DNA of 64,000 bases from Geomonas paludis (lineage in GTDB: Bacteria > Desulfobacterota > Desulfuromonadia > Geobacterales > Geobacteraceae): contig NZ_BLXY01000004.1 of NCBI RefSeq assembly GCF_014193585.1, positions 206,625-270,624 of the forward strand, given 5' to 3'. The position numbers were made by a program, and so were the translations under genes. The first letter of the stretch is position 1. The number at the start of each line of letters is the position of its first letter. This document shows, piece after piece, positions 9,927 to 18,409 of the stretch. The notes beneath the pieces are model-generated. The model did no database searches. It had not been told where the DNA came from and worked only from the letters and a program-made list of their open reading frames with translations.

Positions 9927-9953
9927 AAAAGCCGCCCGGGGGCGGCTTTTTTT
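9927..9953 (+). terminator. Intrinsic terminator after rluB
   Basis: Stem AAAAGCCGCC/GGCGGCTTTT with a CGGG loop, followed by more T. Downstream at 10030-10049 is a perfect GGCTCCGG/CCGGAGCC hairpin that has no T run on either strand. Confidence 0.92.
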
Positions 9954-10087
9954 ATAGATATATTAAAACTGCACGCACTGGCGGGTTCAGGCCGGGGCGG
10001 AGGAATTCCCGTCGCAATCGTCCTGCGCGGGCTCCGGAAATCCGGAGCCGTCCCACTGGAAGCAGACAGGTAGCATCACATTTGGGG

Positions 10088-10594
10088 TCAAGCGCTCATC
10101 TGCTGCTTCTGTTTCGGCGCGCGCGGCGCCTTCGCGGGCTTTTTTTCAGCACCGCCTTTGGCCGCCAGCTTCGCCGCCCGTACGGCGCGCGCCTTGGCCA
10201 GGTTGTCCGCCAGCCCCTTCTCCTGCGCCATCCTTCTGCGCGCCTCGGAGAAGTTTTTCGCGGTCAGGGCCTGGTTGCTGGGAATACCGAACTGCTTACG
10301 GTACTCGCCGGGCTTGATGCCGTGCACCTGTGCCAGGTGGCGTGCGAGGGTCTTCATGCCGCTCTTGCCGCACAGCATGCAGCTTATCTGGTCAGGCTGG
10401 AAGGCCTTCTTCAGGGTAACGGCCGGGCCTTTGCCCTCGCCCCTTTCCACCCCCTCACCAGTCTCCACTTCGAGCTTCTGCAGGGCGCCATGCACCTTCT
10501 GCAGTTCAAGAAGCAAATCTTCGCCTGACATCTCTGTAACCGAGGCATGTGAAGAGACAATGGTCGCCGTCAATTCGAGTAGTGATGATGCCAT
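10088..10594 (-). CDS. MucR/Ros family transcriptional regulator
   Basis: DNA-binding regulator with a single prokaryotic zinc finger. Ligands are visible as C72, C75, H86 and H91 (CMLCGKSGMKTLARHLAQVHG). The conserved LKxxFQPDQI stretch before the finger and GEYRKQFGIP after it are family hallmarks. The C-terminus is a long Lys/Ala-rich basic tail. AGGAGG precedes the ATG. It is divergent from korD, with about 190 bases between, so it may act on the kor promoter or its own; that is inference from position. MucR proteins are best known in Alphaproteobacteria but are also found in Geobacter. Confidence 0.9.
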   Translation of the reverse strand: MASSLLELTATIVSSHASVTEMSGEDLLLELQKVHGALQKLEVETGEGVERGEGKGPAVTLKKAFQPDQISCMLCGKSGMKTLARHLAQVHGIKPGEYRKQFGIPSNQALTAKNFSEARRRMAQEKGLADNLAKARAVRAAKLAAKGGAEKKPAKAPRAPKQKQQMSA

Positions 10595-10702
10595 CGTTTC
10601 GCTCCTCCTTTTAGAGTTTTAGAGTGCGTAAATGAGACGCTTATTATTAAACTATACACAGGTTTAAAAGCAAGTGATAAATGACATGTGTAAACAAAAA
10701 AG

Positions 10703-10732
10703 TTGACTGGCTTCACAAATTTCTGCTAGTTT
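10703..10732 (+). promoter_or_regulatory. Possible sigma-70 promoter for korDABC
   Basis: TTGACT (10703-10708), an 18-base spacer and TAGTTT (10727-10732) lie 55 bases before korD in an AT-rich stretch. The -10 is weak. Confidence 0.4.
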
Positions 10733-10787
10733 CCAGCGCTGATTGCATGGCCGGAACAGGCCGCGAGACAATGAGGGGACATAAGGC

Positions 10788-10991
10788 ATGGGTAGAATTG
10801 TAATAGACGAAATGCGCTGCAAGGGCTGCGGTATCTGCACCATTGCTTGCCCAAAGAAGCTGATCAGGCTGTGCGAAAAGGTCAATATCCAGGGGTATGC
10901 ACCGGCTGAGGCTCCCAATCAGGAGCAGTGCACCGGGTGTGCTCTCTGCGCCGAAATCTGTCCCGACGTTGCCATAACAGTCTTTAAGTAA
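10788..10991 (+). CDS. korD: 2-oxoacid:ferredoxin oxidoreductase, ferredoxin-type delta subunit
   Basis: Small 67-residue protein with two 4Fe-4S motifs: CKGCGICTIACP near the N-terminus and CTGCALCAEICP near the C-terminus. It carries electrons from the thiamine-diphosphate centre to free ferredoxin. It is the first gene of the korD-A-B-C cluster, and the order matches 2-oxoglutarate and 2-oxoisovalerate oxidoreductases of anaerobes. The assignment to 2-oxoglutarate is inference; the sequence does not separate it from the branched-chain enzyme. GAGGGG lies ahead of the ATG. Confidence 0.88.
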   Translation: MGRIVIDEMRCKGCGICTIACPKKLIRLCEKVNIQGYAPAEAPNQEQCTGCALCAEICPDVAITVFK

Positions 10992-11105
10992 TTATCACAC
11001 TGAAAAGTGTTGCCTGCTGATTGATCGACCCGGACCGGCGCATCGCCCGGACCGCGCCGACAGCCCGAGGTGTGCCTCGGCCGGCAGGATCTGTGGGAGG
11101 GTCAA

Positions 11106-12176
11106 TTGTCTAAACGGCTTTTTGTCAAGGGGAACGAGGCCGCCGCCATGGGCGCGGTCGAAGCCGGCTGCCGCTACTACTTCGGTTATCCCATCACCCC
11201 GCAAAGCGACATCCCGGAGTACCTTTCGCGCGAACTCCCCCCGCTGAACGGCGAGTTCATCCAGGCCGAGAGCGAGATAGGGGCAATCAACATGCTCCTG
11301 GGCGCCTCCGCTACCGGTGCGCGCGCCATGACCTCCTCATCGAGCCCCGGTATCTCGCTGAAGCAGGAGGGGATCTCCTACATGGCCGGAGCCGAGCTTC
11401 CCGGCGTCATCATCAACATCTCCCGCTCCGGCCCGGGTCTGGGCGGCATCGACGCCTCCCAGTCCGACTACTTCCAGTGCGTGAAAGGTGGCGGCCACGG
11501 GGGCTACCATATCCCGGTGCTCGCCCCCAACTCCGTACAGGAGATGTACGACCTCACCATGCACGCCTTCGACCTGGCTGACCTGTACCGCACCCCGGTC
11601 ATGCTCCTGGGCGATTCCGTCATCGGGCAGATGAAGGAGGCCCTCATCCCCAACCCGCGCCCGGTGCGCGAGCTTCCGGCCAAGGGATGGGCGGTGCGCG
11701 GCAAGAGCGGCGCCGAGCAGCGCGTGGTCAAGTCCCTGTTCCTGGGCGACGGCGAACTGGAGGCCCACAACTGGCATCTGCACGCCAAGTACCAGGTGAT
11801 GAAAGAGAAGGAGTGCATCTCCGAGGAATACGAAACCGCCGACGCCCGCCTGATCGTGGCCGGTTTCGGCTCCGTGTCCCGCATCGCCCACACCGCCGTG
11901 ACCATGGCGCGTGCCGAGGGGATGAAGGTGGGGCTGTTCCGTCCCGTCACCCTGTTCCCGTTCCCGGAACAGGCGCTGGCACAGGCCGCGGCCAGGGCCG
12001 GCAAGGTGCTCGTGGTGGAGCTCAACACCGGACAGATGGTCGAGGACGTCCGTCTCAGCGTAGGCGCCGCGGCGCAGGTCTCCTTCTACGGCAGGCCGCC
12101 GGGGGCCGGCTCCCTTCCGTCACCGGAGGAGCTGCTCGAAGTGATCAGGAAGAACTACGAGGAGACGGCGCGCTAG
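11106..12176 (+). CDS. korA: 2-oxoacid:ferredoxin oxidoreductase subunit alpha
   Basis: Alpha subunit, carrying the pyrimidine-binding (domain I) and domain II regions of the thiamine enzyme that oxidatively decarboxylates a 2-oxoacid to its CoA ester, feeding reduced ferredoxin. Hallmarks are [29 protein letters not shown] opening residues, the glutamate in [13 protein letters not shown] and the [12 protein letters not shown] loop. A TTG at 11106 is chosen as start: GGGAGGG ends five bases before it, and the protein then begins [13 protein letters not shown] as in relatives; a GTG at 11070 lacks such a site. It gives 356 residues, the normal size. Confidence 0.9.
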   Translation: MSKRLFVKGNEAAAMGAVEAGCRYYFGYPITPQSDIPEYLSRELPPLNGEFIQAESEIGAINMLLGASATGARAMTSSSSPGISLKQEGISYMAGAELPGVIINISRSGPGLGGIDASQSDYFQCVKGGGHGGYHIPVLAPNSVQEMYDLTMHAFDLADLYRTPVMLLGDSVIGQMKEALIPNPRPVRELPAKGWAVRGKSGAEQRVVKSLFLGDGELEAHNWHLHAKYQVMKEKECISEEYETADARLIVAGFGSVSRIAHTAVTMARAEGMKVGLFRPVTLFPFPEQALAQAAARAGKVLVVELNTGQMVEDVRLSVGAAAQVSFYGRPPGAGSLPSPEELLEVIRKNYEETAR

Positions 12177-12198
12177 GCCGGGAAAGGGGTTGATCGAT

Positions 12199-12939
12199 AT
12201 GCAACAGGTTTTTAAAAGACCGCAGAGCTTGAAGGACGTGCAGACCCATTTCTGCCCCGGCTGCCACCACGGCACCATCCACCGCCTGGTGGCCGACGCC
12301 ATGGACCTCTACGGGGTCCAGGACCGCACCATCGGCGTGGCGTCGGTAGGGTGCTCCGTCTTCCTGTACGGCTATTTCGACATCGACGTAGTCGAGGCTC
12401 CCCACGGCAGGGCGCCCGCCGTGGCCACCGGCGTCAAGCGCGCCCGGCCCGACAGCTTCGTCTTCACCTACCAGGGTGACGGCGACCTGGCCGCCATCGG
12501 CACCGCCGAGATCATCCACGCCGCCAACCGCGGCGAGGACATCACCGTCGTCTTCGTCAACAACACCACCTACGGCATGACCGGCGGCCAGATGGCCCCG
12601 ACCACGCTGGTGGGGCAGAAGACCTCCACCTCCCCCTACGGCAGGGACAAGTCCAAGGACGGCTCCCCGATCAGGATGGCGGAGTTGATGGCGCAGTTGG
12701 GGGGCGTCGCCTACTCAGCGCGGGTCGCCGTGGATTCGCCCAAGCACGTCCTGGAGGCGAAGAAGGTGATGCGCGAGGCATTCGGCTACCAGGCCCAGGG
12801 CAAAGGGTTCTCCTTCGTCGAGGTCCTCTCCGCCTGCCCGACCAACTGGGGCATGAATCCGCTCAAGGCCAACGCCAGGATTGGTGAAGAGATGATCCCC
12901 TACTTCCCGCTGGGCGTGTTCAAGAAGGAAGAGGCGTAG
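12199..12939 (+). CDS. korB: 2-oxoacid:ferredoxin oxidoreductase subunit beta
   Basis: Thiamine-diphosphate-binding subunit. FCPGCHHG near the N-terminus, then the TPP/Mg motif starting GDGDLAAIG and ending in the VFVNN asparagines, then the YGMTGGQ substrate-side loop, all match the family. The protein has 246 residues. The ATG at 12199 is preferred to a TTG at 12190 because GGAAAGGGG directly abuts the TTG but is nine bases from the ATG. It follows korA by 22 bases and is surely cotranscribed. Confidence 0.91.
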   Translation: MQQVFKRPQSLKDVQTHFCPGCHHGTIHRLVADAMDLYGVQDRTIGVASVGCSVFLYGYFDIDVVEAPHGRAPAVATGVKRARPDSFVFTYQGDGDLAAIGTAEIIHAANRGEDITVVFVNNTTYGMTGGQMAPTTLVGQKTSTSPYGRDKSKDGSPIRMAELMAQLGGVAYSARVAVDSPKHVLEAKKVMREAFGYQAQGKGFSFVEVLSACPTNWGMNPLKANARIGEEMIPYFPLGVFKKEEA

Positions 12940-12950
12940 CGCAGGTAACT

Positions 12951-12978
12951 TAGAACGTAGAACATAGAACGTAGAACA
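12951..12978. repeat. Perfect 14-bp tandem repeat between korB and korC
   Basis: TAGAACGTAGAACA occurs twice in immediate tandem. Each unit itself holds two TAGAAC hexamers, so the pattern is TAGAACG-TAGAACA. It sits within the operon, upstream of the korC ribosome site. Confidence 0.9.
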
Positions 12979-13005
12979 TGTTCTGATGTTTTCGGAGGGA
13001 CGCGG

Positions 13006-13560
13006 ATGCGTAAAGATGTCTTGATTGCAGGGTTCGGTGGCCAGGGGGTCCTTTTGGCCGGCAACCTGCTCTCCTATGCAGCGATAGATGAAGGCAAGAA
13101 CGTCAGCTACTTTCCCGCCTACGGCGTGGAGAAGCGCGGCGGTTCCGCCACCTGCACGGTGGTGATCGCCGACGGCGCGGTCGGCTCGCCAGTGGTGGGG
13201 CAGCCTTCGGTGCTGGTGGTGCTGAACCAGGCCTCGCTGGAGCGTTTCGGCGCCCGGGTGCGCCCCGGCGGCGTCCTCATCGTCAACTCGTCCCTGGTCG
13301 ACGTCTCTGCCCTGGGGCGCACCGACATCGAGATCGTGTCGGTCCCCATGAACGAGATTGCCACCGACTTGGGCGATCCCCGCATGGTGAACATGGTGGC
13401 GCTGGGCGCCTACGTCGCCCTCACTGACGCGGTCAAGCTCCCGTCGCTTGCCGCGGCGCTCTCCCAGGCGCTCCCCGAGCGCAATCACAAGTTCATCCCG
13501 GCCAACGTCAAGGCGATTGAAACCGGGGCCGAGGCGGCCAGGGCAAAAAAAGAAGCTTGA
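13006..13560 (+). CDS. korC: 2-oxoacid:ferredoxin oxidoreductase subunit gamma
   Basis: Gamma subunit (domain III/Rossmann-like), 184 residues, opening with MRKDVLIAGFGGQGVLLAG, the glycine-rich motif that marks this family, followed by YGVEKRGGSATC. It completes the KorABCD complex, which links the TCA cycle or amino acid breakdown to ferredoxin reduction in an anaerobe. CGGAGGG precedes the ATG. Two tRNA genes follow within 45 bases and could be read through or have their own promoter; there is no terminator between. Confidence 0.9.
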   Translation: MRKDVLIAGFGGQGVLLAGNLLSYAAIDEGKNVSYFPAYGVEKRGGSATCTVVIADGAVGSPVVGQPSVLVVLNQASLERFGARVRPGGVLIVNSSLVDVSALGRTDIEIVSVPMNEIATDLGDPRMVNMVALGAYVALTDAVKLPSLAAALSQALPERNHKFIPANVKAIETGAEAARAKKEA

Positions 13561-13601
13561 CTTTGGCATCCCAGTTCTGGTATTTAACTGGTCTCTCGCG
13601 A

Positions 13602-13675
13602 TGGGGTATCGCCAAGCGGTAAGGCAACGGACTCTGACTCCGTCATCCAAGGTTCGAATCCTTGTACCCCAGCCA
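13602..13675 (+). tRNA. tRNA-Gln (anticodon CTG)
   Basis: Full cloverleaf: acceptor TGGGGTA pairs with TACCCCA, D stem GCC/GGC, anticodon stem ACGGA/TCCGT with loop CTCTGAC (anticodon CTG), T stem CAAGG/CCTTG with TTCGAAT loop. G discriminator and encoded CCA. Confidence 0.96.
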
Positions 13676-13713
13676 TACCATCCCCAGCTTCATTGCAAGC
13701 TGCTACATAATTA

Positions 13714-13788
13714 GGTCCCATCGTCTAGTGGTTAGGACACCGGCCTTTCACGTCGGTAACAGGGGTTCAAGTCCCCTTGGGATCACCA
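13714..13788 (+). tRNA. tRNA-Glu (anticodon TTC)
   Basis: Acceptor GGTCCCA pairs with TGGGATC (one G-T), anticodon loop CTTTCAC reads TTC, T arm AGGGG-TTCAAGT-CCCCT, A discriminator and encoded CCA. It closely resembles bacterial tRNA-Glu and is paired with tRNA-Gln as in many Geobacteraceae. Confidence 0.96.
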
Positions 13789-13792
13789 CCTT

Positions 13793-13828
13793 AAAAACAG
13801 CGCCAGAAGCAGGGCGCTGTTTTTTTTT
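13793..13828 (+). terminator. Intrinsic terminator of the tRNA pair
   Basis: Stem AACAGCGCC (13796-13804) pairs with GGCGCTGTT (13813-13821), with an extended T run after it. Confidence 0.92.
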
Positions 13829-13919
13829 AAGCTGTGCCGGTGCTGCCGCAGGTCAGTGGCCGCCGTTCCCTCCCGGGAGTTGCTCGAAGAGTGAGATAAA
13901 GAATAGGACGGAGAAGTCG

Positions 13920-14822
13920 ATGACGAAGACAGTGCCCGTTTCAGTAAGGACCTCGCCAGCGCAGCAGTCTGCAGCACCCGTCACCCCCACCACTATCCGC
14001 CGCCCCCGGGCCGGCCTTCCCGTGTTACTCCTCGTCCTGCTGGGCATCTGCCAACTGGTTCTGGTCGCGCCGCTTCATGCCGCCGAGAATGTCTTCACCA
14101 GCACGAACGCCATCAAGGAAGAGGCGGTGCGCTTCGCGGGAGAGGGGAAGCTGTTCCTGAAGGGGCCGGTCGATCCCTATCTCACCGGAACCGTCGTGAC
14201 CGCCGGGGTCTTCGGCCTGACCTACCTTTTCGACGAGAAGATCCGGGACGAGTTTGCCGGCTCGCACCATGGCGTGATGAGGGGCATCACCGATGCCGGC
14301 AACGCGGTCAGCAACCCGCTGCTCCACCTTGGCGTCGCCGCCGCCTTCTACGGCGCCGGCGCCGTCACCGACCGGACCAGCATCATGCAACTGGGCGAGG
14401 AGATGGGGGAAGCGCTGCTTTTAGCCGACGGCGCCACCTTCGTGCTCAAAGGGGTGATCGGGCGGGGACGTCCGTACCAGGTCGACAGCAGCACGAGCTA
14501 CCGTCCGCTCCAGTTCAAGGACGGCTACGATTCGCTCCCCTCGATGCACACGGCAAGCTCCTTCGCCCTGGCCCACGTCGTTGCCGACAAGACCGAGAGC
14601 TTCTACGGCAAGGCCGCCTGCTATGCCGCCGCCACCCTGGCCGGATTTTCCCGGGTGTACCAGAACAAGCACTGGGCCAGCGACGTCGTCCTGGGGGCGG
14701 CCATTGGTGAGCTGGCCGGCGCCGCCGTCACCAGGTATCGTAACGCCTCTGCCGGAAGCGTCACCGTGGCGCCCATGTCCATCGAAGGGGCGCCCGCCCT
14801 GGCGCTGTTGGGCAGATTCTAA
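13920..14822 (+). CDS. PAP2-family phosphatase, exported
   Basis: Acid phosphatase/phosphatidate phosphatase-like protein of 300 residues. The three signature blocks are present: KGVIGRGRPY, PSMHTASSFA and SRVYQNKHWASDVVLG (catalytic His residues in the second and third). An N-terminal hydrophobic stretch (LPVLLLVLLGICQLVLVAPLHAA) looks like a signal peptide, giving a periplasmic or outer-membrane-facing enzyme, perhaps acting on undecaprenyl or lipid phosphates; the substrate is not shown. The ATG at 13920 is chosen because GGAG (13910-13913) lies six bases before it; the open frame extends upstream through the tRNA-Glu gene, which cannot be coding. Confidence 0.88.
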   Translation: MTKTVPVSVRTSPAQQSAAPVTPTTIRRPRAGLPVLLLVLLGICQLVLVAPLHAAENVFTSTNAIKEEAVRFAGEGKLFLKGPVDPYLTGTVVTAGVFGLTYLFDEKIRDEFAGSHHGVMRGITDAGNAVSNPLLHLGVAAAFYGAGAVTDRTSIMQLGEEMGEALLLADGATFVLKGVIGRGRPYQVDSSTSYRPLQFKDGYDSLPSMHTASSFALAHVVADKTESFYGKAACYAAATLAGFSRVYQNKHWASDVVLGAAIGELAGAAVTRYRNASAGSVTVAPMSIEGAPALALLGRF

Positions 14823-14825
14823 GCG

Positions 14826-14963
14826 GCGACGAGGGGGACTGGCTCCGCCAGGTGCCTGTCCCCTTATTGCTTTGTCTCCTTATCGCTTCGTGAAGGTGGC
14901 TGGGCTGAAAGGAGCGTTCCGCTAGAGGGACAGGCACCTGACGGAGCCGGTCCCCCTCGTCGC
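14826..14963. repeat. Large inverted repeat element, family B
   Basis: Arms of about 37 bp: the left begins GCGACGAGGGGGACTGGCTC and runs into CAGGTGCCTGTCCC; the right is its near-perfect reverse complement. The central spacer contains GCGTTCCGCTAGAGGGAC. The same element lies at 49085-49190; single or direct copies of the arm are at 54390-54478 and 38303-38331. Confidence 0.9.
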
Positions 14964-15061
14964 ACCCCCTCTTTCTCCAGCAAGATAAGGGAGCGGCAGG
15001 TAGCGGAAGAGAGTCGCTAATCGGCAGTTTTAAACTGGACATTGATTATAAGGAGCTTCGC

Positions 15062-15736
15062 ATGCTGAAGGCAGTAGTTTTCGATTTCGACGGGATCATC
15101 GTGGACACCGAGCCGTTGCACTACAAGGCGTTCCAGGAACTGCTGGTGCCGCTTGGCCTGGGCTATTCCTGGCAGGAGTACCTCGATCTCTACATCGGCT
15201 TCGACGACCGGGACGCCTTCCGCGAGGCCTTCCGGGTGCACGGCCGGACGCTGACCGACCAGGAACTGAAGGAACTGATCAAGGGGAAGGCTGCGGCATT
15301 TCTGGATATCGTCTCCGGGGGTGTGGCGCCGTATCCGGGCGTGGTGGAACTGATCCGCTCCATCTCCGGCAACCTCCCGCTTGCCCTATGCAGCGGCGCC
15401 CTCAGTAGCGATATCAAGCCCATCCTGGAGCAACTGGGCCTGACCGACGCCTTCGACGTCAAGGTGACCGCCGACGAGGTCGCGGCGAGCAAGCCCGACC
15501 CCGAGAGCTACCGGCTCGCCGTGCAAAGGCTCCAGGAACGCTTCCCCGGGCACGTCGATGCGGCGGGCAGCATAGCCGTCGAGGACACCCCGGCCGGCAT
15601 CGCCTCGGCGACCGGCGCCGGCTTGAAGGTGCTTGCCGTCACCAACAGCTACCCCGGCGAGCGGCTGACCGGCGCCTGCCGCGTGGTGGAGACGCTGGCC
15701 GGTGTCGACCTCGAGGGGCTGCGCCTGCTCGTCTGA
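15062..15736 (+). CDS. HAD-superfamily phosphatase, beta-phosphoglucomutase-like
   Basis: 224-residue haloacid dehalogenase hydrolase. Motif I is FDFDGIIVDTE (nucleophile and acid-base aspartates), motif II the CSGA serine, motif III the lysine in SKPDPESY and motif IV VEDTPAGI. The helical cap after motif I is of the C1 type seen in beta-phosphoglucomutase and phosphoglycolate phosphatase. The exact substrate is not determined. AAGGAG sits seven bases before the ATG. hrpB follows four bases after the stop, so translation is likely coupled. Confidence 0.88.
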   Translation: MLKAVVFDFDGIIVDTEPLHYKAFQELLVPLGLGYSWQEYLDLYIGFDDRDAFREAFRVHGRTLTDQELKELIKGKAAAFLDIVSGGVAPYPGVVELIRSISGNLPLALCSGALSSDIKPILEQLGLTDAFDVKVTADEVAASKPDPESYRLAVQRLQERFPGHVDAAGSIAVEDTPAGIASATGAGLKVLAVTNSYPGERLTGACRVVETLAGVDLEGLRLLV

Positions 15737-15740
15737 TGCC

Positions 15741-18221
15741 ATGCTGAAACCGGCCGTCATCGACACCATACTCCCGGAACTGCTTGCGGCGTTGCAAAAG
15801 GGCAACGTCGCCGTGCTGCAGGCGCCTCCCGGAGCGGGCAAGACCACCCGCGTGCCGCTGGCCCTGCTCGATACGCCGCTTCCCGACCGCGGCCGCATCA
15901 TCATGCTGGAACCGCGCCGCTTGGCCGCCGTCAACGCCGCCCGCTACATGGCGCAGTGTCTGGGCGAGGAGGTGGGGAAAACCGTCGGCTACAGCATCCG
16001 CTTCGAGCGCAAGGTCTCCAAGGCGACCCGCATCGAGGTGGTGACCGAGGGGATCCTGGCCCGCCGCCTGCAGAGCGACCCGCTGCTGGAAGGGGTGGCG
16101 GCGGTGATCTTCGACGAGTTCCACGAACGAAGCCTCACCTGCGATCTTTCCCTTGCCCTGTGCCGCGACGTCCAACTCGGCCTGCGCGAGGACCTGCGCC
16201 TGCTGGTCATGTCGGCGACGCTCGACGCCGGCCCGGTAGCGAGCCTTTTGGGGGGCGCGCCGCTTATCACCAGCGAGGGGCGGCACTTCCCCGTCGACGT
16301 GCGCTACCTGAAGACGGAGCCCACGACCCGCCTCGCCGAAACGGCCTGTGCCGGGGTGATGAAGGCCCTTGCCGAGACCGAAGGGGACGTCCTCGTTTTC
16401 CTCCCCGGCGCGGGGGACATCAGGCGCTGTGAAAGCATCCTGCAGGGACAGGTCGGCTCGCAGGTGACCATCGCCGTCCTGTACGGTGACCTCCCTTTCG
16501 CAGCGCAGGAGCGCGCCATCCTCCCGGGAGAGCGCCGCAAGGTGGTGCTCGCCACCAACATCGCCGAGACCAGCCTCACCATCGAAGGGGTGCGGGTGGT
16601 GGTCGATGCCGGCTATTCCCGCCAGCTCCGCTACGATCCCTCGACCGGACTGAACCGCCTCGTCACCATGCGCATCTCGGCCGCCTCCGCCCAGCAGCGC
16701 GCCGGCCGCGCCGGCAGGGTGGCCCCCGGCGTCTGTTACCGCCTCTGGACCGAGCACACCCAGAACACCCTCCTCCCTTTCACTCCGCCCGAGATCAAGG
16801 TTTCCGACCTGGCGCCCCTGGCGCTCGACCTGGCGCAGTGGGGCGTGGCCGACCCCGCCTCGCTCAGTTTCCTGGACGAGCCCCCGGCTGCCCATCTCGC
16901 CGAGGGTCGCGGCTTGCTGCGGTCGTTGGGCGCACTCGATGAGCGCGGCGCCATCACCGGCCTCGGCGGCAGGATGGCTGCCCTCCCCATGCACCCGCGC
17001 CTGGCCGCCATGCTGATCGGCTCTCTCGATGCCGGCTGCGCGGCGCTCGCCTGTACGCTGGCGGCCATCCTCTCTGAGCGGGACATCCTGCCGCGCGGCA
17101 GCGGCAGCATCTCCGACAGCGACCTGCTGGACCGACTGGACGCGGTGCGCGAACGGCGAGACCCGCAGGGGGCGCGCACGGTGGAACGGCTCGCTGCCTA
17201 TTTTCGCGGCACCCTCGGGGTGGCGGACACCGTGGCGCACGCAGATGCGGCCACGGTCGGACGACTGCTCCTGATGGCGTACCCGGACCGGGTGGCGCGC
17301 GAGCGGAGTCCCGGCTCCGGGCGCTACCTGATGGCCAACGGCACCGGCGCCAAGCTCTCCCCGCGCAGTAACCTCAGGGCGCAACCCTTCATCGTGGCCG
17401 TCGAGGTCGAGGGGGGCGCCGGCGAGGCGGACATCCACATGGCCAGCGCCGTCTCGCTGGAAGCGGTCCGCTCAGGATGCGCGGCCGGCATTACCCGCGA
17501 GCGCAGGGTCTTCTGGGACGAGCGTGAGGGGAGGGTGGTGGCCCGCGACGAGGAGCGCCTCGGCGCGGTGGTGCTTTCCGAGCGGGCGGCGGTTCCCGAG
17601 AAGGAAGAGGTGGCCGCGGCACTCCTGCAGGGAATCCTCTCCGGCGCGGGCATCGGTGGGCTGAACTGGAGCGACCAGGCCGCGCAGTACCGCAACCGGG
17701 TGCGCTTCCTGGCCCGGGCCCTGCCCGAGGAGGAGTTGCCCGACCTCTCCGATGAGGCGCTCGCCGCAAGCGTTGCCCAGTGGCTCCTCCCCTATCTGCA
17801 GGGGGTGCGCAGCCTGGCCCAGCTGGCCAAGGTGGATCTGCTGCAGCCCTTGAAGTCGCTGCTCGACTACCGGCAGCAGCAGCTCGTGGAGCGGGAGGCG
17901 CCCACGCACCTGCAGGTTCCCAGCGGCTCGCGCATCGCGCTGGAGTACCCGGCGCAGGGGGAACCCTTTCTGGCGGTGAAGCTTCAGGAGATGTTCGGGT
18001 TGGCCGAGACGCCGCGGTTGGCGCGGGGGAGGGTGCCGGTCGTGATCCACCTTTTGTCGCCGGCGCGGCGCCCGATCCAGGTCACCGCCGATCTCAAGAG
18101 TTTCTGGAATGGGGCCTATCGTGAGGTGTGCAAGGAGTTGAAAGGACGCTACCCGAAGCATCCCTGGCCGGACGACCCGTGGAACGCACCGGCGACCAGG
18201 CATGTGAAAAAGAGGATGTAA
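15741..18221 (+). CDS. hrpB: ATP-dependent helicase HrpB
   Basis: DExH-box helicase of 826 residues, the normal HrpB length. Walker A PPGAGKTT lies near residues 29-36; then come FDEFHERS (motif II), VMSATLD (motif III), TNIAETSLTI (motif V) and QQRAGRAGR (motif VI). The long C-terminal region is the HrpB-specific domain. The ATG at 15741 starts the conserved part and directly follows the HAD gene stop; an in-frame start at 15702 would lie inside the HAD gene. Cellular role is unclear even in E. coli, probably RNA metabolism. Confidence 0.93.
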   Translation: MLKPAVIDTILPELLAALQKGNVAVLQAPPGAGKTTRVPLALLDTPLPDRGRIIMLEPRRLAAVNAARYMAQCLGEEVGKTVGYSIRFERKVSKATRIEVVTEGILARRLQSDPLLEGVAAVIFDEFHERSLTCDLSLALCRDVQLGLREDLRLLVMSATLDAGPVASLLGGAPLITSEGRHFPVDVRYLKTEPTTRLAETACAGVMKALAETEGDVLVFLPGAGDIRRCESILQGQVGSQVTIAVLYGDLPFAAQERAILPGERRKVVLATNIAETSLTIEGVRVVVDAGYSRQLRYDPSTGLNRLVTMRISAASAQQRAGRAGRVAPGVCYRLWTEHTQNTLLPFTPPEIKVSDLAPLALDLAQWGVADPASLSFLDEPPAAHLAEGRGLLRSLGALDERGAITGLGGRMAALPMHPRLAAMLIGSLDAGCAALACTLAAILSERDILPRGSGSISDSDLLDRLDAVRERRDPQGARTVERLAAYFRGTLGVADTVAHADAATVGRLLLMAYPDRVARERSPGSGRYLMANGTGAKLSPRSNLRAQPFIVAVEVEGGAGEADIHMASAVSLEAVRSGCAAGITRERRVFWDEREGRVVARDEERLGAVVLSERAAVPEKEEVAAALLQGILSGAGIGGLNWSDQAAQYRNRVRFLARALPEEELPDLSDEALAASVAQWLLPYLQGVRSLAQLAKVDLLQPLKSLLDYRQQQLVEREAPTHLQVPSGSRIALEYPAQGEPFLAVKLQEMFGLAETPRLARGRVPVVIHLLSPARRPIQVTADLKSFWNGAYREVCKELKGRYPKHPWPDDPWNAPATRHVKKRM

Positions 18222-18249
18222 GACGGTTGACAACGATGATCTTCCGCCA

Positions 18250-18360
18250 CCCCTCTCCCTTTGGGAGAGGGTGCCCGAAGGGCGGGTGAGGGGGCTGCCC
18301 ACTGCTCACATTTTGCTCTTGGCAACGCCCTCACCCTGACCCTCTCCCGGGGGAGAGGGG
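18250..18360. repeat. Palindromic repeat doublet, family A
   Basis: CCCCTCTCCCTTTGGGAGAGGG at the left, CCCTCTCCCGGGGGAGAGGGG at the right, with inverted GGGTGAGGG and CCCTCACCC arms between. It lies between the convergent hrpB and M23 peptidase genes and may act as terminator for both. Confidence 0.88.
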
Positions 18361-18409
18361 ATGTGGACGTATGTGGCGAAGATCAACTCTATGGCTGGGA
18401 GAAATCGAG

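Noticed and set aside
13662..13919. Upstream extension of the PAP2 frame
   Set aside because: It would translate through tRNA-Glu and its terminator.
15639..17438. Long open frame antiparallel to hrpB
   Set aside because: High-GC shadow of hrpB and the HAD gene; no domain, wrong composition.
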